Shown: positions 51,138-62,453, numbered from the stretch's first letter. The stretch: DNA of 64,000 nucleotides from Morganella morganii (GCF_003996855.1 NZ_NRQY01000001.1:543222-607221); one strand, 5' to 3'. Numbers and translations: made by a program. The notes: generated by a model not told the origin, from the sequence alone.

Positions 51138-52124
51138 TTATGCCATACCAATAAATGCCGAAAAGTAGCGGCGGTGTGCCAGGATAATCGTATCTAGGCC
51201 GGGCCGGGGGGTATTCTGACTGAAATAAGGCTTATATTGCCTGACGCTTTGCAGCCAGAATAGCAGTACCGTGCTGATCCGGTTGTTAAAATCCCGCAGT
51301 TTGGGCAGTAATGTCAGCGCACTGCCGGTTTCCTGCATATGATCCTGTAATTGTTTCAGATCCTGCTTCAGATTACGGATAAGTTTGCTGAGATCATATA
51401 TCCGCTGACTGAGTGTTGTCCGGGTTTCCACCAGCTGAACATAACTCAGCCCTTCGGTTAATGTATTGATGACGGCGGAAACAACACGGTGCAGTTCATC
51501 CATAATAAACCGCTCTGATGAAGACAATTCAACATTTTTCAGCTGGTCGGCAGTCGGCAGAGTGGTCGTGCCGAAAATAGATTGCAGTCCGTGCTGATGA
51601 ATAATCTCCTCTGACTGAATAATGACCGCCAGCTTATCTTCCCAATAGAGTTTATCGCTGCTGAATTTATCAATATCCGGCAGCGCATTACTGATAGCTT
51701 TGTCCAGATATGACTGATGGTGCAATAATCCTCCCTGCAACAGAGGAATAGCGCCTGAATCAAATTCAGTGTTAAACAGGGTATTAATATTGTTCACCGA
51801 ATGATAAATCATATTCATCTGAGTGGTTAAAAATTCATAAATTTGTTTCTCATGAGGAAGAGTCTGCATATTGGCTCCTGTGGCAGGAGACAGTGTGCCG
51901 AATAAGTTTTCGAGATCAAAATTATGAAGCTGAGAATAGATAATAGCTGACTCAGCTGAAATCATATTCAGTATTTTGTTTTGCCATTTTTTTATATCAC
52001 GGATCTGGAAGTGCAGATCTGTTGTGGGCAGTGATAATATTTCAGCATCACTGGTGATATCATGATTTTTGGCTCTCAGATGCGCCAGCGTAATATGTTC
52101 AGGATTAATATCAGAATGTGTCAT
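51138..52124 (-). CDS. XaxB/YaxB-like subunit of binary alpha-pore-forming toxin
   Basis: About 328 aa, almost entirely helical with long coiled-coil stretches (QRIYDLSKLIRNLKQDLKQL) and no signal peptide. Size, partner and order match XaxB of Xenorhabdus and YaxB of Yersinia, the subunit that acts together with the A subunit to form large cytolytic pores. I chose ATG 52124 (MTHSDINPEHITLAHL) because AAGGAAA lies 8 bases upstream. ATG 52142 overlaps the stop of the A gene (ATGA) and is also possible. Followed by a terminator, so the locus is a closed two-gene unit. Confidence 0.8.
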   Translation of the reverse strand: MTHSDINPEHITLAHLRAKNHDITSDAEILSLPTTDLHFQIRDIKKWQNKILNMISAESAIIYSQLHNFDLENLFGTLSPATGANMQTLPHEKQIYEFLTTQMNMIYHSVNNINTLFNTEFDSGAIPLLQGGLLHHQSYLDKAISNALPDIDKFSSDKLYWEDKLAVIIQSEEIIHQHGLQSIFGTTTLPTADQLKNVELSSSERFIMDELHRVVSAVINTLTEGLSYVQLVETRTTLSQRIYDLSKLIRNLKQDLKQLQDHMQETGSALTLLPKLRDFNNRISTVLLFWLQSVRQYKPYFSQNTPRPGLDTIILAHRRYFSAFIGMA

Positions 52125-52138
52125 GTTAAATTTCCTTA

Positions 52139-53338
52139 TCATGCAGCTAGGTTAGCAGTATCAAAAATAGCAACGAGTTCTTTTGCATAACCTCGGACTC
52201 GCTGCCAGGGAAGAGTGATTTTTTTCAGTTGTAATGAAAACTGTAAGAGGCTGTATGCATCGTTTATCTGCATAAAAGTATTCAGTGATTCATTAATTTC
52301 AGTCAGCATGACCTGCCACATAAAATCCAGATGGTCGATAGCAATATGAGCATCAGTAAAATAACCGTCCAGTGTATTGAGTTCTTTATCCAGTTTAATA
52401 ATCAGTTTCTGTACGTTTTGCTGAGTGATAATTTGTTCTTCCAGTCCGGCAACCTCTTCAATCAGTTTATTTTTACGCCGTCTTACCTGTTTAGCCCGGT
52501 AGCCGAAAATACCGCCGGTGATGATAAGCCCGATAATCCCGCCGACAAGACCGGAGAAGGAGAGCTTCACAAATTGGTTGTATTCCCGTTTCAGGATCTC
52601 AATTTCATCTTTTCTGACCCGGATATCTGACTGCAAATCTGAGGTGGAATCGTTAGTCTTATTTTTTAACAATACTTTCTGTTTACGTTTTACCTCATAA
52701 ATCAGTGACGAAATCTCATTACCGGAGTCATCCAGACCACCTATCAGCTCCAGCCGGAATCGTGCAATACTATTTTTTACCCGCTGTGTTTTTTTCCTTT
52801 CTTCAGCAATGTCATCACGCATGACAGTTAATATTTTGGCCAGTTCACCGGAAATAATCTGATCCTGCCTTTTATAAACAATATTTTTCAGATTTTCCGG
52901 TGGTGTATCCCGCATTATTATTTTTGCCTGATTAATAATCGGCATTTCATTTATTGTATTCAGAATATAATTACCGGTTGTCGTGACCGCAGCACCGAAA
53001 ATTTCAAGATCAATTGCCTGTTGCTTGGTCATGGATTCGACATGCTCCCAGCTCAGTGCGTGCTGATGAATATGAGAAAATAAGCGCTGAATATTATGCG
53101 GCTCAAATCCCGGCAGTTCAGTGTCGCGATATCCGATAAATGCAATAACATCTTCCGTTTCTTTGGGGAGTGTCATTCCGTAATTGATATAACGTTTGAT
53201 ATAAACCAGATCATTATGTGTAAAGATTCCCGCAGGACGGAAAGTATCATCCTCTTCATTCAGAATTAACTTTAATGTGGCGGGACCTATTTCATCAGCC
53301 GTAATAAGCCGGTCAACCGGCATGGTATGTGTATGCAT
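52139..53338 (-). CDS. XaxA/YaxA-like subunit of binary alpha-pore-forming toxin
   Basis: 399 aa. Long helices with coiled coil flank one hydrophobic hairpin at about residues 259-280 (LSFSGLVGGIIGLIITGGIF), the membrane-inserting head of the alpha-xenorhabdolysin A fold. Family proteins (XaxA, YaxA; about 400 aa) bind target membranes and pair with the B subunit in lysing eukaryotic cells. No export signal is visible, as in the family. A strong AAGGAGATAT site precedes the ATG. The pair interrupts the nuoN-menF interval relative to E. coli. Family call comes from fold, size and pairing, not from a computed alignment. Confidence 0.83.
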   Translation of the reverse strand: MHTHTMPVDRLITADEIGPATLKLILNEEDDTFRPAGIFTHNDLVYIKRYINYGMTLPKETEDVIAFIGYRDTELPGFEPHNIQRLFSHIHQHALSWEHVESMTKQQAIDLEIFGAAVTTTGNYILNTINEMPIINQAKIIMRDTPPENLKNIVYKRQDQIISGELAKILTVMRDDIAEERKKTQRVKNSIARFRLELIGGLDDSGNEISSLIYEVKRKQKVLLKNKTNDSTSDLQSDIRVRKDEIEILKREYNQFVKLSFSGLVGGIIGLIITGGIFGYRAKQVRRRKNKLIEEVAGLEEQIITQQNVQKLIIKLDKELNTLDGYFTDAHIAIDHLDFMWQVMLTEINESLNTFMQINDAYSLLQFSLQLKKITLPWQRVRGYAKELVAIFDTANLAA

Positions 53339-53521
53339 AAATATCTCCTTGTCATGAGATACATAACTCGGTGGTGAATGGGCCGAAACAGCATCGGTTT
53401 CAGCATTAATTGCTTAAAATGCACAGCAGTGACAAGGATAAAAAAGAAGGATGGTTTTAATAATTTTTGTCTCACCGTATAATCAGAGCGACCCGCGCAT
53501 TTTGCATATCCGGAGTAAGCA

Positions 53522-54853
53522 GTGACTCTTTTTTCTGATTTTATTTCTCAGGTCTGTACTGAAATAACGCATAACAAAAATAAGCCCGATAGTATTTATC
53601 AGTATGCGGTGACATTACCGCCGTCACTGGCTGATGCGCTGCCGCCGTCAGCCCTGACCGGCTGGCTGAATGCTCAGACCTGCCGGCCGCAGTTTTACTG
53701 GCAGCACCGCGATGGTACTGAAACAGCGGCGGTATGCGGGGAAGTGTGCCATTTCACGCATATCAGCGAAGCTCAGGCGCTGCTGGATACCTTACCGGCA
53801 GAAAGCCAAATCCGGATCTGGGGACTGAACAGCTGGCAGTTTGATACCCCCTCTCCGGCACAGGGAACCGGCGGCAGTTATTTGTTTGTTCCCCGTGCAG
53901 AGTTGCGGATAACCGGAAACGAGACACAATTTCTGGTAAATATTGACGGCAGCCGCCCGCAGGAAGAGACACTGACATTTTTGCGCTCACTGGTCTGGCA
54001 GACAAATCCTCCGGTTCTGGACAGTACCGTTATCAGCGCCCGGCACTATCCGGATGAGGCAGGGTGGATGCAACTGGTGACGGATGCGGTGACCGCCATC
54101 AGCGGCGGACAGATGGAAAAAGTGGTAACGGCCCGCAAAACAGCACTGGTACTGTCGTCTCCGGTTTCTCCGGCAGTTTTTATGCAGGCCAGTTGTGACT
54201 GTAATCACCACTGTTATCACTATATGCTGGTTACCGGCCCGGACAGCGCCTTTGTGGCCTCACCGCCGGAACGGCTCTATTTCAGGGCGGGTGCGCAGTT
54301 ATATACCGAAGCGCTGGCGGGAACAGTGGCAAACTACCCGGAAGATGACCGCGCCGCGGAAGCAGCGCAGTGGCTTCTTTCTGATAAAAAGAATGTGCAT
54401 GAAAACAGTGTGGTGATTGATGATATTTGTCAGCGTCTGAAAAGCGCGGTCAGCACACTGGATGTGAGTGCGGCGGCGGTTATCCGTCTTCGCAAAGTTC
54501 AGCATCTTTACCGCGTTATTTCTGCCACATTATATGCCCCCCGTGACAGCGATTGTTTACAGCGTCTTCAGCCGACTGCCGCCGTTGCCGGTCTGCCGCG
54601 CAGCGCTGCTCTGGCATTTTTGCGTGATAACGAACCCTTTGACCGGGATTGGTATGCGGGCAGCGGCGGCTATTGCAGCCCGTCGTGCAGTGAATTTGCG
54701 GTGTCGCTGCGCTGTGCGAAAATCAGCGGCAGCCGGGTCGATTTGTATGCCGGGGCAGGCATTGTTGCCGGTTCTGATCCGCAGGCGGAATGGAGTGAAA
54801 TTGAAAATAAAGCAGCGGGTCTGAGAACGCTGCTGGAGAACGAAGCACACTGA
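53522..54853 (+). CDS. menF: Isochorismate synthase MenF
   Basis: Chorismate to isochorismate, entry to menaquinone synthesis. 443 aa chorismate-utilising enzyme; the catalytic lysine is in GGQMEKVVTARKTAL, the glutamate in LYTEALAGTVAN, and magnesium ligands in the C-terminal VDLYAGAGIVAGSDPQAEWSEIENKAAGL. GTG start with GGAG 8 bases upstream. First gene of menFDHBCE; 126 bases before menD. Confidence 0.94.
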   Translation: MTLFSDFISQVCTEITHNKNKPDSIYQYAVTLPPSLADALPPSALTGWLNAQTCRPQFYWQHRDGTETAAVCGEVCHFTHISEAQALLDTLPAESQIRIWGLNSWQFDTPSPAQGTGGSYLFVPRAELRITGNETQFLVNIDGSRPQEETLTFLRSLVWQTNPPVLDSTVISARHYPDEAGWMQLVTDAVTAISGGQMEKVVTARKTALVLSSPVSPAVFMQASCDCNHHCYHYMLVTGPDSAFVASPPERLYFRAGAQLYTEALAGTVANYPEDDRAAEAAQWLLSDKKNVHENSVVIDDICQRLKSAVSTLDVSAAAVIRLRKVQHLYRVISATLYAPRDSDCLQRLQPTAAVAGLPRSAALAFLRDNEPFDRDWYAGSGGYCSPSCSEFAVSLRCAKISGSRVDLYAGAGIVAGSDPQAEWSEIENKAAGLRTLLENEAH

Positions 54854-54979
54854 TTGTGCAATTTTCTGCTTGCCGGGGCAGAAATCGTGAAATAATCCAC
54901 CGGTTTATTGAACTACATTAAGGTATTTCCTGAGTCAATCCGTAGACTACGGAGAACTACAGGTCAGGAAAGGTGAGCT

Positions 54980-56650
54980 ATGTCAAACAGTGCATTGAAC
55001 CGCCGCTGGGCGGAGGTGATTTTGGAGGCGCTCAGCCGTCACGGGCTGCGTCATATCTGTATCGCGCCGGGTTCCCGGTCAACACCATTGACACTGGCCG
55101 CCGCAGCCAATGACAAATTTGTCTGTCACACCCATTTTGATGAGCGCGGACTTGCGCATCTGGCGCTGGGACTGGCCAAAAGCACCCGGCTGCCGGTGGC
55201 GGTGATTGTCACCTCCGGTACGGCAGTGGCAAACTTGTATCCGGCGCTGATTGAAGCCGGACTGACCGGTGAACGCCTTGTTTTTCTGACAGCAGATCGC
55301 CCGCCGGAACTGATTGACTGCGGTGCTAATCAGGCTATCCGCCAGACCGGTATTTTTTCGTCCCATCCGTTTGCCTCGCTGGCACTGCCGCGTCCGGTAT
55401 TTGATATTCCGGCATCCTGGCTGGTTTCTTCCCTTGATGACATCATGAACCGCCTGCAACACGGCGCGGCCCATATCAACTGCCCGTTTGCTGAGCCGCT
55501 GTATGACGATGACGGACAAACCGGTAAAGAATGGCAGGCACAGCTCGGTAACTGGTGGCAAAGTGATAAACCCTGGTTGCAGCAGACACATTGCACCTCT
55601 GTGATCAGTGTGGATGACTGGTTCTTCTGGCGGCAGAAAAAAGGTGTGATTATCGCCGGACGTATGCAGGCCGCTGGAGGCAGGCAACTGCGCCAGTGGG
55701 CTGAGTGTCTCGGCTGGCCGCTGATAAGCGACGTGCTTTCCCAGACCGGGCAACTGCTGCCGCATGCCGATCTCTGGCTGGCATCCCCGCGTTACCGTGA
55801 GGTTCTGGCGCAGGCGGATGTGGTGATCCAGTTCGGGTCAAGCCTGACCGGCAAACGGCTTTTACAGTGGCAGGCCGCCTGCACCCCGCCGGAATACTGG
55901 ATTGTGGATACCATTCCCGGACGGCTGGACCCGGCAAATCACCGGGGCCGTAAATTTGAATGCAGTGTCAGCGAATGGCTGGATGACCATCCGGCACAAA
56001 ACCGCACGCCGTGGGCACCACAACTGGCGGAATGGACGCGGACACTGAACACACAGGTGACAGAAACCCTGGGTGACGGCTGGGGTGAGGCGCAGATTGC
56101 CTGCCGCCTGCCGGAACTGCTGCCGCCGCAGGGGGTATTATTTGCAGGTAACAGCCTGATTGTCCGCCTGATTGATGCCTTTGCACAACTACCTTGCGGC
56201 TATCCGGTATACAGTAACCGGGGCGCGAGTGGTATCGACGGCCTGATTTCCACGGCGGCCGGTGTTCAGCGCGGCAGTGCCAAACCGGCACTTGCTGTCG
56301 TCGGAGATATTTCCGCACTGTATGATCTCAACAGTCTGGCGCTGCTGCGTTATACCTCCGGGCCGTTTGTACTGCTGATCGTCAATAATAACGGCGGGCA
56401 AATTTTCTCCATGCTGCCGACACCGGAACAGGAGCGTCAGCGCTTCTACTGCATGCCGCAGTCGGTCAGCTTTGCCGGTGCCGCGCAGATGTTCGGCCTC
56501 AGCTACAGCGCCCCGCAGGACTGGCCGTCACTGAAAGCGGCGGTCAGCAAAGCTTGGTCACAGCACTCTGCCACTGTTATTGAAGTGGTGACAAACGGCG
56601 ATGAGGGAGCAAAATACCTTCAGCAACTGGTACGTGAGGCCGCGCAATGA
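54980..56650 (+). CDS. menD: SEPHCHC synthase MenD
   Basis: Thiamine-diphosphate enzyme joining 2-oxoglutarate and isochorismate. 556 aa with the three ThDP-fold parts: the N-terminal catalytic glutamate region [19 protein letters not shown] and [15 protein letters not shown], the central domain, and the C-terminal cofactor motif [16 protein letters not shown]...[14 protein letters not shown]. Its stop overlaps menH by 4 bases. Confidence 0.96.
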   Translation: MSNSALNRRWAEVILEALSRHGLRHICIAPGSRSTPLTLAAAANDKFVCHTHFDERGLAHLALGLAKSTRLPVAVIVTSGTAVANLYPALIEAGLTGERLVFLTADRPPELIDCGANQAIRQTGIFSSHPFASLALPRPVFDIPASWLVSSLDDIMNRLQHGAAHINCPFAEPLYDDDGQTGKEWQAQLGNWWQSDKPWLQQTHCTSVISVDDWFFWRQKKGVIIAGRMQAAGGRQLRQWAECLGWPLISDVLSQTGQLLPHADLWLASPRYREVLAQADVVIQFGSSLTGKRLLQWQAACTPPEYWIVDTIPGRLDPANHRGRKFECSVSEWLDDHPAQNRTPWAPQLAEWTRTLNTQVTETLGDGWGEAQIACRLPELLPPQGVLFAGNSLIVRLIDAFAQLPCGYPVYSNRGASGIDGLISTAAGVQRGSAKPALAVVGDISALYDLNSLALLRYTSGPFVLLIVNNNGGQIFSMLPTPEQERQRFYCMPQSVSFAGAAQMFGLSYSAPQDWPSLKAAVSKAWSQHSATVIEVVTNGDEGAKYLQQLVREAAQ

Positions 56651-57420
56651 CGGTTTTGGCGGCACAGCGCTGTAACGCTGACCGGCCCGGGCCGTGGCTG
56701 GTCTGGCTGCACGGTCTGTGGGGGAATAAAGAAGAGTGGCTGCCGGCGGCACAGGCGGCCGGAAATTATCCCTCATTACTGATTGATTTGCCGGGTCACG
56801 GCGGCTCGCAATCCATCCGTGCAAAAACCTTTCCGCATGTCACTCAGCTGATCACCGCTACCCTTGCTGAACATCAGATTCAGGATTACTGGCTGATTGG
56901 CTACTCCCTCGGCGGTCGGCTGGCAATGTATCACGCCGCATACGGCGATCCTGAAGGATTGCGCGGGCTGATTATTGAGGCCGGGAATCCCGGACTTGCC
57001 ACACTGGACGAGCGCAATGCCCGGCTGCTGCACGATAACCGCCAGGCACAACAGTTACGTGAACGCCCGCTGGCGTCTGTATTATATGACTGGTATCGTC
57101 AGGGCGTTTTTGCTGACCTCAATGAGGTTCAGCGGCAGCAGCGGGTGGAACAGCATCTGCATCATAATGCCTTTGCGGTTGCGGATATGCTCTCGGACAC
57201 CTCGCTCGGGCATCAGCCGCAGCTGGCGGAGAAACTGCATGCCCTGAATCTGCCGCTGCTCTATCTCTGCGGTGAGCGTGACAGCAAATTCCGCGCCATT
57301 GCAGAGGCACACCATTTTCCGTTACGGACTATCCGATATGCCGGGCATAACACCCATCAGGCAAATCCCGCCGCGTTTGCGGAGGCAGTCCGGACATTTT
57401 TATCATTACATTCTGTTTAA
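56647..57420 (+). CDS. menH: SHCHC synthase MenH
   Basis: Alpha/beta-hydrolase fold enzyme that removes pyruvate from SEPHCHC. 257 aa. The nucleophile serine is in [19 protein letters not shown], the aspartate in LCGERDSKF, and the histidine in [11 protein letters not shown]; the oxyanion region is [15 protein letters not shown]. Coupled to menD by ATGA overlap. Confidence 0.94.
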   Translation: MTVLAAQRCNADRPGPWLVWLHGLWGNKEEWLPAAQAAGNYPSLLIDLPGHGGSQSIRAKTFPHVTQLITATLAEHQIQDYWLIGYSLGGRLAMYHAAYGDPEGLRGLIIEAGNPGLATLDERNARLLHDNRQAQQLRERPLASVLYDWYRQGVFADLNEVQRQQRVEQHLHHNAFAVADMLSDTSLGHQPQLAEKLHALNLPLLYLCGERDSKFRAIAEAHHFPLRTIRYAGHNTHQANPAAFAEAVRTFLSLHSV

Positions 57421-57434
57421 AGGAACTCACCGCT

Positions 57435-58292
57435 ATGATGTATCCGAGCGAAGAAAAGCTCTCTGCCCCGGTTGAATGGGTCGACTGCACCGGCGATTAT
57501 CAGGATATTCTGTTTCATAAATCAAAAGACGGTATCGCCAAAATTACCATTAACCGTCCGCAGGTGCGCAATGCGTTCCGTCCGTTAACAGTAAAAGAGA
57601 TGATCAGTGCGCTGGCGAATGCCCGTTATGATGACGGCATCGGTACGATTATCTTTACCGGACAGGGCGAAAAAGCGTTCTGTGCCGGCGGTGACCAGAA
57701 AATCCGCGGTGACTACGGCGGCTACCGTGATGACAGCGGCACACATCATCTGAATGTGCTGGATTTACAACGTGATATCCGCACCTGTCCGAAGCCGGTT
57801 GTGGCAATGGTTGCCGGTTACACTATCGGTGGTGGTCATGTACTGCACATGATCTGTGACCTGACCATTGCGGCAGATAATGCGGTGTTCGGTCAGACCG
57901 GACCGAAAGTCGGTTCGTTTGACGGCGGCTGGGGTGCCTCTTATATGGCGCGGATTGTCGGCCAGAAAAAAGCCCGTGAAATCTGGTTCCTGTGCCGTCA
58001 GTACAATGCGCAGGAAGCGCTGGATATGGGACTGGTCAATACCGTCGTGCCTTATGCGGATCTGGAAAAAGAAACCGTGCGCTGGTGCCGTGAGATGCTG
58101 GAAAACAGCCCGATGGCGCTGCGCTGTCTGAAAGCGGCACTCAATGCGGATTGTGACGGACAGTCCGGTTTACAGGAGCTGGCGGGTAATGCCACCATGC
58201 TGTTCTACATGACCGAAGAAGGTCAGGAAGGGCGTAACGCATTCAACGAAAAACGCTCACCGGATTTCTCTAAATTCAAACGTAACCCGTAA
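57435..58292 (+). CDS. menB: 1,4-dihydroxy-2-naphthoyl-CoA synthase MenB
   Basis: Crotonase-family ring-closing enzyme of menaquinone synthesis. 285 aa, as in E. coli. Conserved blocks: [57 protein letters not shown] and [20 protein letters not shown]. The stop overlaps menC by one base. Confidence 0.97.
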   Translation: MMYPSEEKLSAPVEWVDCTGDYQDILFHKSKDGIAKITINRPQVRNAFRPLTVKEMISALANARYDDGIGTIIFTGQGEKAFCAGGDQKIRGDYGGYRDDSGTHHLNVLDLQRDIRTCPKPVVAMVAGYTIGGGHVLHMICDLTIAADNAVFGQTGPKVGSFDGGWGASYMARIVGQKKAREIWFLCRQYNAQEALDMGLVNTVVPYADLEKETVRWCREMLENSPMALRCLKAALNADCDGQSGLQELAGNATMLFYMTEEGQEGRNAFNEKRSPDFSKFKRNP

Positions 58293-59263
58293 TGCGCCAC
58301 GCCACACTGTACAGCTTCAGCCTGCCGATGGAGGCAGGCGTTATTCTGCGGAATCAGCGCCTGAAAACCCGTGACGGACTGCTGGTCTGTCTGCGGGAAG
58401 ATGGCCGTGAAGGGTGGGGGGAAATCTCCCCGCTGCCGGAATTCAGCCATGAAACGCTTGCTGAAGCACAGCAGGCGGCAGAGCAGTGGATTGCGGCCTG
58501 GTGCCAGGGCGGCATACCGGCGGAAAGCCCGCTGCCGTCAGTTGCGTTCGGCCTGAGCTGTGCACTCGCCGAGCTGGACGGCACCCTGCCGCAGATCCTC
58601 AGCACCCGCAAAGCGCCGCTCTGTACCGGTGACCCGGATGATTTGATTCTTGCACTCGATGCCATGGACGGTAAGAAAATCGCCAAAGTGAAAGTCGGGC
58701 TGTATGAGGCGGTCCGGGACGGGATGGTGGTGAATCTGCTGCTGGAGGCGGTGCCGGATCTGCGTCTGCGTCTGGATGCAAACCGCAGCTGGACCCGCGC
58801 CAAAGCGGACGGTTTCGCAAAATATGTGGCACCGGAACACCGTGCCCGGATCGATTTCCTGGAAGAACCGTGCAAAACGCCGGAAGAATCACTGCGTTAT
58901 GCGCAGGACATCGGAATTGCTGTCGCCTGGGATGAGTCCGTCCGTGAGCCGGGATTTACGGTAAAAGCACAACCCGGTGTGGCAGCAATTGTGATTAAAC
59001 CCACGCTGACAGGCAGCATCGCCCGCTGTCGTGAACTGATTACGGCGGCACACCGTGAAGGGTTGCAGGCAGTGATCAGCTCTTCGCTGGAGAGCAGCTT
59101 TGGCCTGACACAACTGGCCCGTCTTGCGGGGCACCTGACCCCGGATACCCTGCCTGGGCTGGACACGCTCTCCCTGATGCAATCACAACTGGTCCGGCCG
59201 TGGCCGGGCAGCACATTGGCACTGATAACCGCAGATCAATTAACTCAGACAGGACAATGGTAA
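58292..59263 (+). CDS. menC: o-Succinylbenzoate synthase MenC
   Basis: Enolase-superfamily dehydratase. 323 aa. Catalytic lysine pair in [13 protein letters not shown], metal ligands in [19 protein letters not shown] and VAWDESV, and the second catalytic Lys in [12 protein letters not shown]. Starts inside the menB stop and ends inside the menE start (TAATG), so menB-C-E are coupled. Confidence 0.95.
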   Translation: MRHATLYSFSLPMEAGVILRNQRLKTRDGLLVCLREDGREGWGEISPLPEFSHETLAEAQQAAEQWIAAWCQGGIPAESPLPSVAFGLSCALAELDGTLPQILSTRKAPLCTGDPDDLILALDAMDGKKIAKVKVGLYEAVRDGMVVNLLLEAVPDLRLRLDANRSWTRAKADGFAKYVAPEHRARIDFLEEPCKTPEESLRYAQDIGIAVAWDESVREPGFTVKAQPGVAAIVIKPTLTGSIARCRELITAAHREGLQAVISSSLESSFGLTQLARLAGHLTPDTLPGLDTLSLMQSQLVRPWPGSTLALITADQLTQTGQW

Positions 59264-60654
59264 TGACGGCTGCACAATGGCCGTGGGTTGCTCATGCGCA
59301 GCAGACGCCGGATAAAACGGCGCTGCGCTGTGCGGACTCATCGCTGACATGGACAGAACTGACGAACCGGATCGATGCGCGCGCCGCCGGTTTTTATCAG
59401 CAGGGATTGCGGGAAAGTAACTGCGTGGTGCTGCGCGGCAAAAACAGCACAGAACTGGTCATCGACTTTCTCGCGCTGCTGCGCTGCGGGGCGGTTATTC
59501 TGATACTTAATCCTGCACTGCCGCGTTTGTTACAAACAGAACTGATCGCGTCACTGGATGCAGATTTCTTGTGTGACCGGAGTGATGGCGCAGTGGTATT
59601 GCTGCTGAAACCCCTTGATCCGTCCGTGAACGGTACGCAGGCACCGGACGTGATCCCGCACCCGAAACGGTTGGCAACACTGATCCTGACATCCGGCTCT
59701 ACCGGATTGCCGAAAGCGATCGCCCATCGTCCGGTGGCGCATTTCACGGCGGCTCAGGGCGTGGTGTCGCTGCTGAATTATCAGGCGGGTGACAGCTGGC
59801 TGTTATCACTGCCGCTGTGCCATGTTTCCGGACAGGGCATTCTCTGGCGCTGGCTGTTGCAGGGCGGGGAAATGGTGGTGCGGGCTGAAGGGGAAACGCT
59901 GGCAGAATCGCTGCGCGGATGTACGCACGCTTCCCTGGTGCCGACACAGCTCTGGCGTCTGCTGCAATCACCGGACACTTTACCGCCGCTGCGGGATGTT
60001 CTGCTCGGTGGTGCGGCTATCCCTGTTGCGCTGACGGAAGCGGCGGAAGCCCGCGGGATCCGCTGCTGGTGCGGTTACGGTATGACAGAATTTGCGTCAA
60101 CCGTTTGTGCCAAACGGGCGGACGGCAAACCGGGTGTGGGAAATCCGCTGTCCGGCAAAAACATCCGTCCGGATGAACAGCAGCAGATCCTGATCAAAGG
60201 TGACAGTTTTGCCGCCGGTATCTGGCTGAACGGTGCGCTGCATACACTGCCTTCTCACGACGGCTGGTATCCGACCCGCGACAAAGGCCATATGCAGGAC
60301 GGGGAACTGGTGATTGACGGGCGGCTGGATAATCTTTTCTGCTGCGGCGGTGAGAATGTGCAGCCGGAAGTGACGGAAAAGCAACTGATGCACTATCCGC
60401 TGATCACGGAATGCCTGGTGGTGCCCGTCAGCAGTGACGAGTTCGGTGCCGTCCCGGTGTATCTGATCCGTGATTATGATGACTGGACAGACGAACAGCG
60501 CCTGCATTTCAGTGATTGGTGTCTTGCGGAACTGCCTGCATTTATGCGGCCGGCGGCCTGCTATGCATTACCGGAGGCTGAAGCGGACAACGGCATCAAA
60601 CGCACCCGTGCACCGCTGATTCAGATGGCGGAGGATCGTTTTCATACCAACTGA
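59263..60654 (+). CDS. menE: o-Succinylbenzoate-CoA ligase MenE
   Basis: Adenylate-forming ligase that activates o-succinylbenzoate. 463 aa; the ATP-binding P-loop is TLILTSGSTGLPKAIAH, followed by WLLSLPLCHVSGQGILWRWL, GYGMTEFASTVCAKRADG and the hinge IDGRLDNLFCCGGENVQPE. I chose ATG 59263, overlapping the menC stop, with AGGA 9 bases upstream; ATG 59257 and a frame open to 59200 are less likely. Confidence 0.95.
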   Translation: MTAAQWPWVAHAQQTPDKTALRCADSSLTWTELTNRIDARAAGFYQQGLRESNCVVLRGKNSTELVIDFLALLRCGAVILILNPALPRLLQTELIASLDADFLCDRSDGAVVLLLKPLDPSVNGTQAPDVIPHPKRLATLILTSGSTGLPKAIAHRPVAHFTAAQGVVSLLNYQAGDSWLLSLPLCHVSGQGILWRWLLQGGEMVVRAEGETLAESLRGCTHASLVPTQLWRLLQSPDTLPPLRDVLLGGAAIPVALTEAAEARGIRCWCGYGMTEFASTVCAKRADGKPGVGNPLSGKNIRPDEQQQILIKGDSFAAGIWLNGALHTLPSHDGWYPTRDKGHMQDGELVIDGRLDNLFCCGGENVQPEVTEKQLMHYPLITECLVVPVSSDEFGAVPVYLIRDYDDWTDEQRLHFSDWCLAELPAFMRPAACYALPEAEADNGIKRTRAPLIQMAEDRFHTN

Positions 60655-60665
60655 GCTGATATAAA

Positions 60666-60698
60666 AAAACCGCTGCGGTCACGGACAGCAGCGGTTTT
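60666..60698. terminator. Bidirectional terminator between menE and the catalase gene
   Basis: Stem AACCGCTGC / GCAGCGGTT, an 11-base loop, TT then GTCATTTT on plus, and a run of A before it that gives T on minus. Lies in the 61-base gap between convergent stops. Confidence 0.85.
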
Positions 60699-60715
60699 GT
60701 CATTTTATCACACGA

Positions 60716-62158
60716 TTATTTTTTCAGTTTCGCGATGGCGGCTTCCACACCGGTACCGTATTCCGGATGCACCTGTTTAAACAGCGCTATCTGGCGTGCC
60801 TGCGTTGCTTCGGCGGCCTGTACCAGTTCTCCGGCGATACGGGCAAACATACGCTGATGCTCGGCATCACTGAGTAATTCATACAGCGCGCGCGGCTGGC
60901 TGAAGTAATCGGTATCTTCGCGGTGGTTCCAGTGATCGGCAGCACCGTCAACAGACAGCGGCGGCTCGCTGAAATCAGGCTGTTCCTGAAAAAGACCGGC
61001 ACTGTTCGGCTCATACGTTTCCGCATTACCGCTGTTACCGTCGATACGCATTGCGCCGTCACGATGATAGTTGTGGAACGGGCAGCGCGGTTTATTTACC
61101 GGGATCTGATGGTGGTTGACCCCTAAACGGTAGCGGTGAGCATCGCCGTAGGAGAACAGACGCCCCTGCAACATTTTATCCGGAGAGAATCCAATGCCGG
61201 GAACCACGTTGGCCGGGCTGAATGCGGCTTGTTCCACATCGGAGAAATAGTTTTCAGGGTTACGGTTCAGCTCGAAATAACCAACATCCATCAGCGGATA
61301 ATCCGCATGCGGCCATACTTTGGTCAGATCAAACGGGTTGTACGGCACTTTTGCCGCGTCGGTTTCCGGCATTATCTGAATTTGCAGGTTCCAGCGCGGA
61401 TAATCGCCTTTTTCAATCGCATTGAACAGATCACGCTGTGAGCTTTCACGATCTTTCCCGATTAACTGCTCTGCCTCATCATCCATCAGGTTGGCAATAC
61501 CCTGCTGGCAGCGGAAATGGAATTTTACCCAGAAACGCTCATTGTTGCCGTTGATAAAGCTGTAAGTATGACTGCCGAAGCCGTGCATATTGCGGTAGCT
61601 CTGCGGAAGACCACGGTCACTGACATCAATGGTCAGCTGGTGGAGGGATTCAGGCAGATGAGAGAAAAAGTCCCATTTATAGGCCATATTACGCAGGTTG
61701 GTGCGCGGGTCGCGTTTCACAACGTGGTTCAGATCCGGGAATTTCAGCGGGTCGCGCAGGTAGAACACCGGAGTGTTGTTACCGACCATATCCCAGTTAC
61801 CTTCCTCAGTATAAAATTTCAGGGCAAAGCCGCGGATATCCCGCTCCGCATCTGCCGCTCCGCGCTCACCGGCAACGGTGGAGAAACGGGCGAACATATC
61901 GGTTTTTTTGCCGACCTGAGAGAAATTTTTTGCACGGGTATAACGGGTAATATCATGGGTGACGGTAAATGTACCGAATGCACCGGAGCCTTTGGCGTGC
62001 ATACGGCGCTCGGGGATCACTTCCCGGTCAAAATGCGCCAGTTTTTCCAGAAACCACACATCCTGTAACAGCATCGGACCGCGTTTTCCGGCAGTTATGA
62101 CATTGTTATTATCAACGACGGGTGCGCCCGCGGCCGTTGTTAATCCTTTCTTTTTCAT
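60716..62158 (-). CDS. katA: Monofunctional heme catalase (clade 3, Proteus mirabilis PMC type)
   Basis: Breaks down hydrogen peroxide. 480 aa small-subunit catalase. The distal histidine is in [17 protein letters not shown] and the proximal tyrosine in [18 protein letters not shown]; the NADPH-binding type residues [12 protein letters not shown] are present. It is nearly the same, block by block, as P. mirabilis catalase (484 aa), including the Met before the active-site His that is oxidised to the sulfone there. I chose ATG 62158 ([13 protein letters not shown]), with GGAGA upstream; the frame extends to 62227 without conservation. Confidence 0.96.
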   Translation of the reverse strand: MKKKGLTTAAGAPVVDNNNVITAGKRGPMLLQDVWFLEKLAHFDREVIPERRMHAKGSGAFGTFTVTHDITRYTRAKNFSQVGKKTDMFARFSTVAGERGAADAERDIRGFALKFYTEEGNWDMVGNNTPVFYLRDPLKFPDLNHVVKRDPRTNLRNMAYKWDFFSHLPESLHQLTIDVSDRGLPQSYRNMHGFGSHTYSFINGNNERFWVKFHFRCQQGIANLMDDEAEQLIGKDRESSQRDLFNAIEKGDYPRWNLQIQIMPETDAAKVPYNPFDLTKVWPHADYPLMDVGYFELNRNPENYFSDVEQAAFSPANVVPGIGFSPDKMLQGRLFSYGDAHRYRLGVNHHQIPVNKPRCPFHNYHRDGAMRIDGNSGNAETYEPNSAGLFQEQPDFSEPPLSVDGAADHWNHREDTDYFSQPRALYELLSDAEHQRMFARIAGELVQAAEATQARQIALFKQVHPEYGTGVEAAIAKLKK

Positions 62159-62453
62159 CACATATCTCCAGTCGGTAAAGGAAAAAAACTGATATGCAGA
62201 ATTTGGCGCGATGTGCAAAATCAGCATGGCAAATCATAAATTGTACTAAGCGTTGTTATTTTTATCTGTATCTATGACTTGGTATAAAATATAGCACTGT
62301 CATAAAAAGAATGTGTCGATTTGATGGATTGGTGTGACCTATTGATGAGGTATATAGATAACTTTACATAAAAATCAGAATATTAACTTTCAAATGGTGA
62401 CAGTTTCGGGGAAAATGCCGAAAACCCTGTCTTATTTTAAGTGGTGGCAAAAA

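Noticed and set aside
51138..53338. Two-gene helical locus as phage tail or chemoreceptor-like proteins
   Set aside because: No phage genes nearby, no HAMP or signalling domain; size, hairpin and pairing fit the XaxAB toxin family.
62159..62453. OxyR-type operator upstream of the catalase gene
   Set aside because: ATAG/CTAT-like fragments occur, but not with the spacing of an OxyR site; I could not support it.
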